Assembly: GCA_003194525.1 (NCBI GenBank)
Contig: NBIV01000005.1
Span: 124,001 to 188,000, forward strand
Direction: 5' to 3'
Length of the DNA: 64,000 nt
From: Gracilariopsis chorda
Lineage: Eukaryota; Rhodophyta; Florideophyceae; Gracilariales; Gracilariaceae
Part shown: in pieces, positions 44,029-55,009 of the stretch
How positions within the stretch are numbered: the stretch's first letter is position 1
Layout of the letters: every line of letters starts with the position of its first letter
Notes under the pieces: model-generated
What the model was told of the DNA's origin: nothing
Databases searched by the model: none
What the model saw: only the letters and a program-made list of their open reading frames with translations
Made by a program: the position numbers and the translations under genes

Positions 44029-45458
44029 TCAACCATGTAGTTTGCGTATGACGCTCCGGACCGTAACCTTGATAAGCAAACTGTGTATCAATTCGGCTAC
44101 TATCGAGTAGCTGTCACAGAAAAGAATTCGTCTACGACTTTTCAGACATGTAGAGCTCTCTGTGTCTTGGCTGTTATACCAAGCTGTCTTTTCTTTGCAA
44201 ATGAGTTCCAGCTTTTCAGCATTCATCTTCGCTACCTGGTTCCGCGTCATTCTACCCTTGTCTTGAACATTCAAACCGTTTTTAAAAAAGGCAAATGCAT
44301 CATCAGTTACTTCTGTTCTACTCCTCTGCACAGCACTATTCTGATTCTCTTCACCATAGCATTTCAGAGTAACATCTCTAGTCACACTGTCATTTGAAAC
44401 ACTCTTGGTCTTTGAGGTGTCTGTGTCAGCAGCAGATCGCCGCGCCGCAAATATTTCACTTCTGTTCGTCAGTTCGTATCCAGATACCACTCCCTCCCCG
44501 GCGACGATTTTGCCTTTCTTCTCAGCTGCCTTTATGATGCCCATTATTTGGCATTTGGCAGCCATCCATCTGTACTTTTCCGTTAAATTGGGATAATATC
44601 CAGTAGCAAATGTCTGGTTGGGGACGGATCTACAGCCTTCTGCGAAAGTAGAAAACCCTGCAAGAACATACGCACCACAGCTATAACCATCCTTTTGTCT
44701 TTGTAACTTGAGATCATGGAGCATGTAGTTCCTACTTGACGTTGTCCAACGGACTGCAGGGTGCGGATAGAAAGATCAAACGCAGCTCTAAAGAAGCGGG
44801 TAATACAGGGGGGGCATTTGTAAGAAAGACTCTCTCCAAACGAGACGAAGCGGCTTTCAATCTTCTTCAAAAAATTAATTGACATTCGCGCAAGTAGTAT
44901 ACCCCAGTGCCTGTTGTCTATATTTAGAGGTGTGACAACCATATTAATTTCGCCATCACCACTGAAAAGGCGCTTTTGAAAAGGTTCCAGAAAAAGATCG
45001 AGATGCTCTTTCTTATAGCGCTCACCACCTTTGCGACCATCGTAGAACTTTAGGGCTATTCCTGACAAATAAGCTCCGATAACCCAGCTGCAAAATACCA
45101 CACCTTCTTTTGGCTCTAGTTCTGTAATACCAGATGTGATTAGAACATTGCAAATATAGCTTTTAGGTATAAAGTTCACAATAAACATGTTTGGATCTGC
45201 AGCGTTCCTCTCATTGATCATAAGGTCTGATACATGATTTCTTGCTGTAGCAAATCTATGATATTGGGTTACCTAGTGAGAATTAAAGATAAGCCCACAC
45301 CAATCTGCAAGATGACAAAAAAACCAATCTACTGTTTTCCGTTCCTTATCATTCAATAGGTCGTAGTTTCCACGCGACTCAAAAGTTTTTGTGCCACAGT
45401 GTTCGTTTCCATGCTTGGGCAAAAGCATTGCTCCAAGTTTCAGATAGATAGTCCACAA
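44029..45458 (-). pseudogene. MULE-B Ulp1-like (C48) cysteine protease gene
   Basis: From the right: 45458-45273 (GNYDLLNDKERKTVDWFFCH), then 45221-44583 with FCSWVIGAYLSGIALKFY and the catalytic His in DNRHWGILLARM (His codon at 44907-44909), then 44724-44029 with the Cys box QKDGYSCGAYVLAGF (Cys codon at 44677-44679). His-Trp followed by QxDGxSCG is the signature of Ulp1/SENP proteases, which cut SUMO or related modifiers. The usual Asp after the His block is not evident (IESRF there). The C-terminal part is Lys/Arg-rich. One stop (near 45273) and one frame change (near 44725) interrupt it. Its place between the right terminal repeat and the transposase shows it belongs to the transposon. 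Confidence 0.82.
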
Positions 45459-45569
45459 TCAGAAAAGAGGTTTAGAATGAATGGAAACTATTCATCAAAG
45501 CAATCAAAGATCGGATCTCTACGGAAGTCCACCGTCGTGACGACGGTGGGTTATTAGACGAGTGAGGGG

Positions 45570-45934
45570 AAGTACTGGGAGCGAAAGAGGTGGTGCACGC
45601 AGAATGCCAAGACGAGCGGTGAAGGTGATGCAAACAGATCGGCAAGATGAGACTCGAGCTTGCGTGCCGAGTGCGGTTGTGGGGATGTCCATCAGCATCA
45701 AGGGCGGCGCGTTGACTGCACTGGGCTGACTTTTCATGCAGTGATTGGATACGCCTTTACATACGCACCGTGGCGGGGTGAAGTCTCTGCCCTTATTGGA
45801 TGGCATAGCAAGCTGCTCTGAGAGGGTCTAGAGGCGTTCCTCTCTGCCACCTCGCTCGCTGTGCCTGTGTGAACTCTGTACTGTGATCGGCACAGGTTTT
45901 ACTCGTTTTACACGACCTATATTCAGTCCAAGCC
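45570..45934 (-). repeat. MULE-B right terminal inverted repeat (365 bp)
   Basis: The inverse of 38598-38961. It lies upstream of the Ulp1-like gene and would carry its promoter if transcription starts in the terminal repeat, as in many Mutator elements. Confidence 0.93.
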
Positions 45935-45943
45935 ATCAGATGT
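45935..45943. repeat. MULE-B target-site duplication, right copy (atcagatgt)
   Basis: Identical to 38589-38597. Confidence 0.9.
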
Positions 45944-47504
45944 AATCTCACACGGAAAAATTATTGTTCGATTTTGAAGTCTGGAACATTGTACCGGATC
46001 GAATAGACATCTGGGGCAAACAGGATGAGGAGCAGATACAGCGAAGGAAAGAAATTATTTTGAAAAACAGACGAGAGAAACAGACCAAATATCTCAGCAT
46101 TTAAGTCATGAGACCAAAATGTTTAGCACATCGCGCTATTCGGGAGACCAGTCACTATCTGCAGAGCGTAGAATACCATCTAATAGACGTACTAACAGCG
46201 TGTCGGACTCGAAGCAAGACTTCTCGCTCGACTGGGAACTTAGTGTAGCAATGAGAGACGTGAGCAAAGCCCTGAGATCAATAAAGTGCCCGCAATAAGT
46301 CCTACGCTTGCGTGAAGTTTGAGGATTCGACCAAACATCCAACGGGCGAAAACAGGAGAGCACAGTATCTCTCAGAATGCGCCAGAGCGCAGAAATGTAC
46401 GTCTGCTACGGCTGCGCCGTCTGCTACTCAAAATGAGCGATGCTCGCTAACCGGGGTCCGTGTCCGCAGCCCAAGTATCGGGGTCGATACAATACAGTTT
46501 CTGTCCACTCAGATGGCAGGGTTTCCGGTAGAATAAAGGCTAAGCGACACCGCAACGCGCTTTATAAGTGGCCCAAGGCCTATATTGACAAGGACTGAAC
46601 GGCTAATACAAGGCGCATTTGGGCCACGAGGTAGATCTCGATTGTAGTCGTGCATGCGATAACCTGGCTTTGACATGGGATTAAGCTCGGGAGAGCTTAT
46701 GTCAAAACACCAGAACTGGCATTCTGAACCCACAAAGAGTCTGTCGGACTTTACTTAGAAGCTGGAGCATGAGTCCGGCCTACTAATATGGCCTGCTGCT
46801 ACGACAGCTGCCTCAAATTTAGTACTCTAGCACATGAAGTACATAAATGCATTGGTTTACACGTGTCTGCGTGCTGCAGTCTGACAAGGGCCGGTGCCAC
46901 ACGTGGAAACACCACGCCCAATGGGTGCCTACTGGAGGGCGGCAGTACCACCGAAAACTTAAAATTTCAGGGCACTGTCCTATAGATGAACAGTGCAGCT
47001 GCACCGTAACTGCCAGGCCTCTGGGCTTTATATAAGGCCAAGGCCCACTGTGCTATAGTAGTGCCGTGGAGTAGTTCTAAAAACCCAAAATCGGGCCACC
47101 TAACAGTAAAAGGTCTTCATTTGATTATTAACGCATTGGCAAATCTTTTGGTAGGTGTATTGAACAGCGCTGACAAGTTAAAGTCATATTTCGTCAAGAG
47201 ATATGAGGAATATACCCATTACTCACACAAAATTATGGTATGGTTCGCATCTCGTGCACGACATTGTCCGGTCCAATCTCACAACATGGAGATCAAACGA
47301 TCCTTATGTTTCATCTCGAAATTGTTTGCCAAGAAGACCATTGTATTGATCGTTCTCACGCCCGTCTGCGTAGGCATGTGGACCTCTTTATATAAGCCGA
47401 TAGTATTGAAACTCGGCCGTTTATATTGTTCAAGCATTGAATTTATATATACAAAGCAAAGTGCGACATTCAGAACAACACGCATTGTCTGCACACCATT
47501 CTGA
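45944..47504. other. Interval without recognisable gene
   Basis: Only short ORFs. The longest, 47061-47504 (+, 147 codons), shows no domain. A TATA-like motif (tttatataagg, near 47028) is present without a gene to which I can attach it. Confidence 0.4.
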
Positions 47505-48620
47505 ACTACCTTCTTAAGCTCGACATATTCTCCGATGAAAAATGCTTGTACTGCCTTAAATTTCGTCGTAACTACATTGGACAGGTCACTGCGATAATGC
47601 CGTGGAGCAACTTCGGTTCTGCTTGAACTTGTTACCGTTGTGATTCATGCACCACTTGCAATGTTGTGTTTAAGGGCTTTTCATCTGCGTCAAGGTGGTA
47701 GGAAATAGATATTATGTTCTAAATGCGGTTTACCCATATAATTGAAGTACTCTGAGAAGCATTTGAGCACTTTGTGAGTCCGAACATACGATTGGTAACG
47801 ACACTACAACATCGGTTGCTCACATCTCTGGCCTTGGTTTACTTCGATGCTATAAGACAACGTGGTGCTCCATGGTATAGGGGCTTAGGATTCACTGACT
47901 GCAAGAAAATCAATATATGTCGTTCACCGAGAGATGGTAGCAACCAAAAGATATGTTGGTCACATCAAAAAGCTTTCCTTAAAGTACCAGAACATTTCTA
48001 CCGCTGATGGACTGATTTTCTTTTCATCTCTCATGTTCAGAAGCTAGTGTCTATCCGCCCGGATGTAATGTTGCCAAATGATTATTTTTTGAAGGTTTTG
48101 AACCTTTCATACACGCGTCAGAAACGGTGTTTTTGAATCAAAAGTACGTTTTTGATATCAAAAAAGCCGGTTTTCTGAAGCTCTGTAGTAAATTAGCCAT
48201 ATTTCACAAGCACATCTCTATCAACCCATTTGGTTGTCTTAAGTTTCTGCTTCTCACCTAGCATAAACAACAGAAGCTTAGAATTTTTGCTATACAAAAA
48301 CATGTTGCATAACTTATACGGACTACAAAAGGCAAAAAATTCCGATCAAAATAACTAAAATTAAACGTAAAGTTGATTGTTTTGACCTCATATGAGGTCA
48401 GCGGTCCGATAGACACTAGATTCGGCATGATTTAATGCTACTGACAAAGAGGGGTCTTGATACTGAGATGAGCAGTTGTATGAATGTAGATGGGTGCAGT
48501 AATACATCTACGGGAGTTCCACCTACATTTTGGGACTATGGTGGCAAACTGCATTTGAAAGATTCTGTGCTACTGACGCACAACTTGAGTTCTGAATTAC
48601 GCCAGCTCTTCGTATAGCAA
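47505..48620 (+). mobile_element. Harbinger relic A (PIF/Harbinger DDE transposase fragment)
   Basis: The + strand GLGFTDCKKINICRSPRDGS then NQKICWSHQK (about 47880-47960) fits the Harbinger stretch around the first catalytic Asp, here degenerate, followed by an ICRP-like and NQ..YSGHK context. A later piece (about 48450-48600) matches relic B around its ADGxxY region. About 430 AT-rich bases (48004-48430) separate the two and look inserted. Stops and frame changes are frequent. No terminal repeats were found. Confidence 0.55.
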
Positions 48621-50116
48621 TAACACAATTGAACCGATAAATGGGCGACTTACGAAACGGACGATTCATATATTCGAAAGTTGTAAGGGCAACAGCTTGG
48701 GAAACTTACATTGATCTATTTCAGAAAGGGTATTGGTTAATCCCAACTCAGGAATATATGTATCTTTGCAGCGTGCCCTGCGACGACGGAAGGGATCGTA
48801 TGTATGAGAGAACCAAAATATTCGACGTTTGGCAGCTCTTCTTGTCTCCGCAGAGAGCGCCTGAGGCGCATTTGTGATGGTCCTGGTTTTTGGCTCTTTT
48901 GGGAAGGCTTATGTTCCTCTTTATATTTTTCTTTCATGCTTTTCTTGGAATGCCTGAAGTTATTGATTCTCAGGGAAACAACCATGAGCTATGGGAGGAA
49001 CTGTTGTCGGCCCTCGAGCTTCAAATCAGTGGCGTATCGTATAAATCGTAGTCTTCACAAGATATAATTTGCAAGTCTCGTGCATTTTGTTTCCAGAAAG
49101 CGCAGATGTGCAACTTGGTACAAGTGTGTATCATAATTGTACGAGAATTCATAAAGCGTAAGTCATCTGTTAGAGAAAGTCAACCAGTAGTGCAAATCGC
49201 CCAATTTGATGATTTTTGTTCGCGGAAACAACCCAAAGAGTGCTGCAAATTTTGTTTTGGGGGTGTTTAACCAGGTCAATGGTATAAATCCATTTCAATT
49301 ATCGTGAAAAAGCAAGTACCTCTGGAAATACACCGCAACCGCCCGTCTTTATGCGAATCTGCTGCCAATTGCTCAATCAGAGAAGCTTGTATACTTTTCT
49401 GCCATCATTGCCCAAAATCTTTCGCGATTCGTGACAGTTCAGTATGTGGACAAAGGCGCCACCTAGGTACTGGTTGGGTTCACAGTGATTTCGTGTACCA
49501 GTGGCTGGTGTATTTCAGGCCTTCGTGAGGTAAAACAATGTTCACTGGTTGACTTGCTCTTAGGCGATTTACGCCCTACCAAATCTCGTGGTAGATGTTG
49601 ACCGTGTCTCCATGTCTTTATTTGACTGGGATGTATGGCACAGTAGTGTGTGAAAATGGATCTGATCGGCTCTCTGGCGATCACAATCAATGAAAACTGA
49701 CCCGTCGCCGACATCTCCCCCAAATCTGAGAGAGACAAGCCACTGTTGCCTTCAAAAGATGTAGCACACACCATTGATACGTCGCTTCCATATTTACACA
49801 AGACATAAACGAAATAAACACCTTACGTACTTCACATTATGGTGAGGCTCGCATACGGTAGGAGAATTTGGCCCGTTCATGCTACCGAGATGGAGCGCAA
49901 GAAGGTAGTCCATTTCACTTCAGAATGGTTCTCTAGGAAGATTAATCCATAGGTCGTACTCTTCCTCAACTGCGAAAAAGGGGTACGCTTAATCTCTTTC
50001 TAATAGCGAAAGCCTTCAAACTAAACCATTTCTTTTCGTCCAACTTGAGAATAATGTCATTAATGCCAAACCAGACATTCAAGGCATTCAAAATCGATTG
50101 TGCAGCATTCAGAGTA
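48621..50116. other. AT-rich interval between the two Harbinger relics
   Basis: Several ORFs of 60-110 codons occur on both strands (for example 49463-49801 -), none with a recognisable domain. Confidence 0.4.
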
Positions 50117-50900
50117 CTCCTTTTAACATCAATGTATTCTCCGAGGAACAAGATTTTCACGACGTTTGATTCTGACGAAGGGACATTGGACGAATTGCAA
50201 GAGTGATGGTGTACAGCAGAAGACGCTCTGCCCAGAATCACTACCTTCATGACTCTATTGCACCGTGATCCATTTTCACAACCCAATTTTTCTCCTAGAA
50301 CGTGGTTTGATATGATAATAATCATCGAAATGCGGGTTACTCATATAAATGACATATTCTGGGAAGCACTTGCGTGCTTTGCAAACTCTAGAAGAAGACT
50401 GGTAATTATCATGCAACAGCAGTTGCTCATGGCTCCAGCATCGAAGTAAACACAGACAGGAAAATGATGTGATGCTCCATTGGATAGGTATATTGGTTTC
50501 ATTTTTTTAACGAAAATCAATATATGTCGACCAGGTGGAGAAGGAAGCAACCAAAAGACAAGTTACTCAGGGCGTACGATAAAGCATTGCATAAAGTATC
50601 AAAAAATATACACTCCCCGTGGCCCAGTAGTACATCATTTTGGTCGGGAGGTGGAACGTCGTCATGAAGTAACGGTACTTAGAAAACGTGGAGTGAAAAA
50701 TGAAACGGAAACCGGTTTGAATGCAGATGGGGTGCGGTATTGTATTTACGGCTATACGGCATATGTCTTTCGACCGTGATGGCAAACCGCATTCGAGTGA
50801 TCATGCTCCAATGACGCAGACCCTGCCTATAATTCTGCCATGAACTCTCCTCGAATGTCTGTCAAGTGGAACTATAAAGACTTCAAATGAATGTTGACAT
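50117..50900 (+). mobile_element. Harbinger relic B (PIF/Harbinger DDE transposase fragment)
   Basis: The + strand reads KINICRPGGEGSNQKTSYSG, then KYQKIYTPRGPVVHHFG, then EVERRHEVTVLRKRGV (family pattern TPDGL..H..GP.EGRRHD...L..SG), then ADGVRYCIYGYTAYVFRP (family GDPAYPLRP) and YNSAMNSPRMSVKW (family N..MS..R..VEW). This is the ISL2EU/PIF-Harbinger DDE_Tnp_4 core. One-base changes and stops break it. It shares nucleotide similarity with relic A over 47505-48010 and 48463-48602, in the same orientation. It abuts the gypsy-3 LTR on the right. Confidence 0.72.
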
Positions 50901-51666
50901 ACATGCAATCTGAACGGAATATCTTGTGAATTGGTTATTTTGTGGAACAATTTGGTAGTGTGAATCATGTGTAGTGTCTATATTACTTTTGGCTCACTGA
51001 AGCCGTGATTTTGACACATGGGGCACGGCAGAACCAGTTGGTAGTTGACGGAAGTAGTAGACGTGAACCGAAACTTGTGGGATGTTTCCTACTTAGTTAT
51101 ATTTAACGTTTTTGCACCAATTTCTGGGATGGTTAGTACTGGGTGCGACTGCTCACAGACCGCCCCAACAGTAAAACTTCTCCGGAGAAGAATTTCTTGC
51201 TGTAGGGATATTCCGTTGCATACAGTTTTCGTAAAGGCCCACGAAAAAATAAAGGCAGCCATCATTGGCCTTGTTTTATTTAACCATTCTAGTTTCACCC
51301 TTGTATAAGGTTTGCCCTTAGCATCGCCGTCTTGCCTCGTCATTCTCGTTACTCCCCCATCTTTACCTCTCGTAATCTCCCCTTATTACGGTAGCTTTAC
51401 ACTGTCCGCGCCTGCTCACTAGCGCTTGCACAAGCCACCTTTTGTGGAACCAGCAGTTCTAAGTCACTTTCACATACCGCTCTCACTGATAACCGTTTCT
51501 TAACCCCGCCTTCCCGCGTAGGTCGCGAAGCGTGGGCCTCTTTCTTACACCACAATCACAGTCTTCTCAACCACGGAAGGGCTCCGTTGCTGTCTTCTGC
51601 TCAGTACAACAAGATCCTGAACATCTTCATGGTGTATTTCGTCGTCTCCGGGCATTGTGTACCGCA
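50900..51666 (+). repeat. Gypsy-3 5' LTR, decayed
   Basis: It aligns with the gypsy-1 LTR in several blocks (tttctgggatggttagta against tttctgggaagctagta, near 51118-51140; gatcctgaacatctt against gatcccgaacgtctt, near 51613). Its end near 51666 is set by the primer-binding site two bases later. Confidence 0.75.
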
Positions 51667-51668
51667 AA

Positions 51669-51690
51669 TGGTTTCTTTTCCTACAATCTG
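51669..51690 (+). other. Gypsy-3 primer-binding site, decayed
   Basis: TGGTTTCTTTTCCTACAATC aligns with the gypsy-2 site TGGTCTCCCGACCTAGAATC at the same place relative to the LTR. Confidence 0.65.
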
Positions 51691-51782
51691 TTCTTTGTGT
51701 TTTCCCTCCTTCGAAGTTTTCTTTCTCTTTGCCAGTTTTATTCGGAGGTTCCGTTACGTTCGTGTCATATCAGTTTGTCTCC

Positions 51783-53910
51783 ATGTCAAGTAAATCATGC
51801 GACGCAGAGCCTGCGGTAACCCGCAGCCACATCGAGGATGTTGGATTCTATCCAGATGTTTATTTTGTTTCTCGCATCCTTATCCAGCTAAGCTAGGAAA
51901 GCCTCGTCCAGGACTTCAAGTGTACCCCAGGAATCCCGAAACCTCCAATCGAATCCTTTGTGTAACCCCTTGGACACTGGTCAGCCATCGCCGATTCTCC
52001 CCAGGCGCTCCGGCAAACCATCGCAGTCGTGGCATTCTAGCCCCCACCAAGCGGCTAACAACACAGCCCAGTGGTCTTACCTGGGACACCAGGGCCGCTC
52101 TCTGCGGGACTGCTCACGATACCCTTGCAGAGGAACTAGAAGCTCTGTGTGATGAGATAGGACAAGCGCCTGTGACAGCAGTCTCAAAGGGTCTCCGTAC
52201 ACTACGGTCTGGCAAACGCAAAATGTTAGAAAGTTCGGGGCAGCCGGCCGCTATCATTCAATCAGTTAATTCTCGTTTTGGCACTTTGTTCTCCTCTGGA
52301 GACCTCAGAACAGGTTATCATGGATATTTGGTTGCCGAATGATCTGGTTGCTGCACTTTCACACCACGGCCAGCTAACTGAGAAACATAAACACGGCTCA
52401 AAGCGGAAACTCAAGCGCGAGCACTGCGAGGACGACTCACCGATTTCGTCGTATTCTTCTCAAAACCCTTGGGGGTACCTTCTCCGAATCTGATTTGGAG
52501 GATGATCGCCAACGGGACTTATCCTGCTCTAGTCTGTCATCCTCCACCCAAGGTCCAATCTGTTCCCGTTAAAAGGGCAGGAAGCATCATGGAGCGGAGA
52601 CATTGAAGCCAACGAAGGCGATGTATCAGATCCTCCTTCCATACCGGTACTACCGGCTCCAGAATTCCTCTGCAGGACGTACACCGCATGGCACGGGAAG
52701 ATCAAGAGATTGTATCAAGCGTATGCTGCTCTCCATGCGTAACCAGTATGTTACTGGAGAGAACCGAGATTTGGTACTGGAAGCTCTTTCCCGTTTCGTC
52801 ACTGAAGCCGATATTCTATGCATGAATGGAGTTAATGCTCGTGTTACCGAAACAAACTACTTACAGGAACTGACCGAAAACCAGTACAACTTTGTAAGAG
52901 GCTCGGGTCATGCCTACGAAGGAGAAATTATATGTTTGCTGGACGGTTTGCAGTACCTACTACGGTCCTACGCTACCAGCACTGCTACTCAGCAAGCAAA
53001 CATCGCATTGGCAGATATTTTTGAGCGCCCTGGTGTAGTGGAAACCGATTACTTGGCGTGCCTGAACAAAGCTTTCCATTTATGTGGGACCGTGTACCCG
53101 GTTAAGGAACGATGCACGATTTCCACTGACTGAGTCGATCTAGCACTCTGGAGCCTTGTTGCGTGAAAACAATAGGACCAGAGGAGACTAAACTACCCCA
53201 ATTTGATACAATAGGCTCGAGCAGAAGGCGATGCGCTCCATTCCCGAACTCTAAGTTCTCTGTAGAAATCTGCCAAAGCGCTGTTTATAGAGAACCATTC
53301 TCCGTTGCTTTCCCTTCTTGAGGATGGCAGCCCCCAATAGTGATACAGCACATTTCATGTGGCTCAGAAGGACGATGTGTCAATCCGAGCCACCAAATTA
53401 ACGTCTACGACTGCTTATTCGTTTCGAAAGAATAAGGCCAATCCCGTTTTTTCGTACGTAATAAATGGGTGCAAGTGCAAATAATCCCATTTATGAACTA
53501 TCAATCACAACATAATCGCACAATGGGCCTAGATGGAATGATACACGCCTTCTGGTTCGGGTTCCCGATATTTGGAATGTTAGCTAGCGCGTCAGCTTGA
53601 TGGCTTTAATCTTCCACCTATGTCATGCGCATGGCCATACCTCTCCTCAGTTACTCTGCTCACGAAAGGTGATGGCCAAGTTGGTGGCTAATTACGAAGC
53701 CCTCGCCCCAGGGGAGAAGCATCCCGTCGCGACGGCATAGTACCTCCCAGGTAAAATTCTCGCACTCCCTGCCACACTTCTCTTACGCGCCGATGTCCTG
53801 GAACTGTTATCCAAAGCACTGCGCAAACGTTGGAACCAGCCCCCGCCTATGCGGATACTCTCGGCTGCCAGAATAAAGCTCTCCTGGTCGAGGAGCCTGG
53901 ATTATAGCCG
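51783..53910 (+). pseudogene. Gypsy-3 gag (fossil)
   Basis: It starts MSSKSCDAEPAVTRSH, aligning with the gypsy-1 and gypsy-2 gag starts. It keeps the conserved region (RYYRLQNSSAGRTPHGTG, near 52643; NQYVTGENRDLVLEAL, near 52742) and a zinc-knuckle remnant near 53615-53660 (HLCHAHGHTSPQ). Decayed. Confidence 0.85.
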
Positions 53911-54174
53911 CCAGTAAGCCATTCTTAAGAAAACTAGCTGAAATACTCTGCCCTTCGGGTTAGTTGATCTCACATTTGGGTCTGTTGACGCCTGAAGCGT
54001 CGTTTCCTCGCTCTCAGGTGAAACTCGTTTCGAGGAAACCCACCACAGACGCGGAGTTTGCATACCCCGCTCTGTGGCGTCGACCGTAGATACCAGTAAA
54101 GAATAAACGCATCCCGGACAGAGTTATGGTGATGGCCAAACGTAATCGTAAGGTCTATGCTGACCTTGGGAATA

Positions 54175-54179
54175 GTCAC
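54175..54179. repeat. Solo LTR target-site duplication, left copy (gtcac)
   Basis: Identical to 55005-55009. Confidence 0.9.
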
Positions 54180-55004
54180 TGTAGTGGAACGCCCTAAGGG
54201 AGGGATTCTTGGTACTTGAACGCTTTCCCGATATTATCGGTTGTGTAGTGTGTATATGAACTACGCCCCACTATGGTGGATATGGACACGTGGGACACGG
54301 TTTTGGGTCAATTGGCGGTTGGCCACAGTAGTGGATGTTGCCACGAAATGTGGAGTATTTTAGTTAATATTATTTATTATTCTCACACCCATTTCTGGGA
54401 AGCTAGTACTTAGTGCGACTACGCACTGCCGTCGCACGAGTAAACCTTCCCCAACAAGGGACCCCAACCTGGGGAATTGGCTCTAGTTGTTGCCGCTTGC
54501 GCGCGTACTCTACTCCTCCTTGGAGGGAAACGCCGTAAACCACGGGACATCTAACCCCCTTGCACATCTAAAGGGACCCATCCTTGGGAGTATAATTGTT
54601 CCAATTGCATTTGTGTTTCGCCCTGTATAGGGATATTGTTACCGGCATCGCCGTTCGTCCCCGTCGCTCTCGCGACTCACTTCGCCCTCTTTTTCTCCTC
54701 TTCGCCCTTCCTTTTTCCCCTTTTTATGGTAGCACCTCCCGCTATCCGCGGCCCTCGTGTGCGCATTCGCTCACACACCCCCACTTACGTGGAAACATAC
54801 CTCTACTGAGGATCACACCCCGCTCACGCGGATACCGATTCTACGCCTTCACCTCCCTGCGCGAGTCGCGACAGGTGTCCCTGGTCTTACAAACCGGCTT
54901 CGCCGTGACACCTCTGGGAGGGCTCTACCCAACTGGGTTCACCTCGTGAGAGGAAGATCCTGAACGTCTTTCGGTGTTTTTCCCCTTTGGGGCATTGCAC
55001 CACA
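54180..55004 (+). repeat. Solo LTR of the gypsy-1 family (825 bp), fossil
   Basis: A single LTR on the + strand, TG...CA, nearly co-linear with the gypsy-1 LTRs. It is bounded by the perfect duplication gtcac (54175-54179 and 55005-55009), with gypsy-3 protease sequence resuming on both sides. This is what LTR-LTR recombination leaves of a full element. Confidence 0.95.
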
Positions 55005-55009
55005 GTCAC
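55005..55009. repeat. Solo LTR target-site duplication, right copy (gtcac)
   Basis: Identical to 54175-54179; it confirms that the LTR ends with CCACA, not at the earlier GCA. Confidence 0.9.

Larger units (their letters stand above)
38598..45934 (-). mobile_element. MULE-B: complete-ended Mutator-like DNA transposon with Ulp1 protease and transposase
   Basis: A 7337-bp element with long terminal inverted repeats (38598-38961 and 45570-45934, ends GGCTKGGACTGAATATAGG) and a perfect 9-bp target duplication. On the - strand it encodes a Ulp1-like cysteine protease (45458-44029), then a transposase gene (44028-40737) with an N-terminal module, a FAR1/GCM-like zinc region, a MULE core and a SWIM finger. 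A convergent + strand ORF pair lies at 39482-40377. The Ulp1 plus MULE combination recalls Kaonashi-type MULEs of plants. Both genes are interrupted, so this copy is probably not autonomous now. Confidence 0.92.

Noticed and set aside
45519-45806. A 95-codon ORF similar to one at 38726-39286.
   Set aside because: Both are the same MULE-B terminal inverted repeat, not a gene family.
47028-47040. A TATA-like motif as a promoter.
   Set aside because: No gene follows at a suitable distance and such motifs are common in AT-rich DNA.
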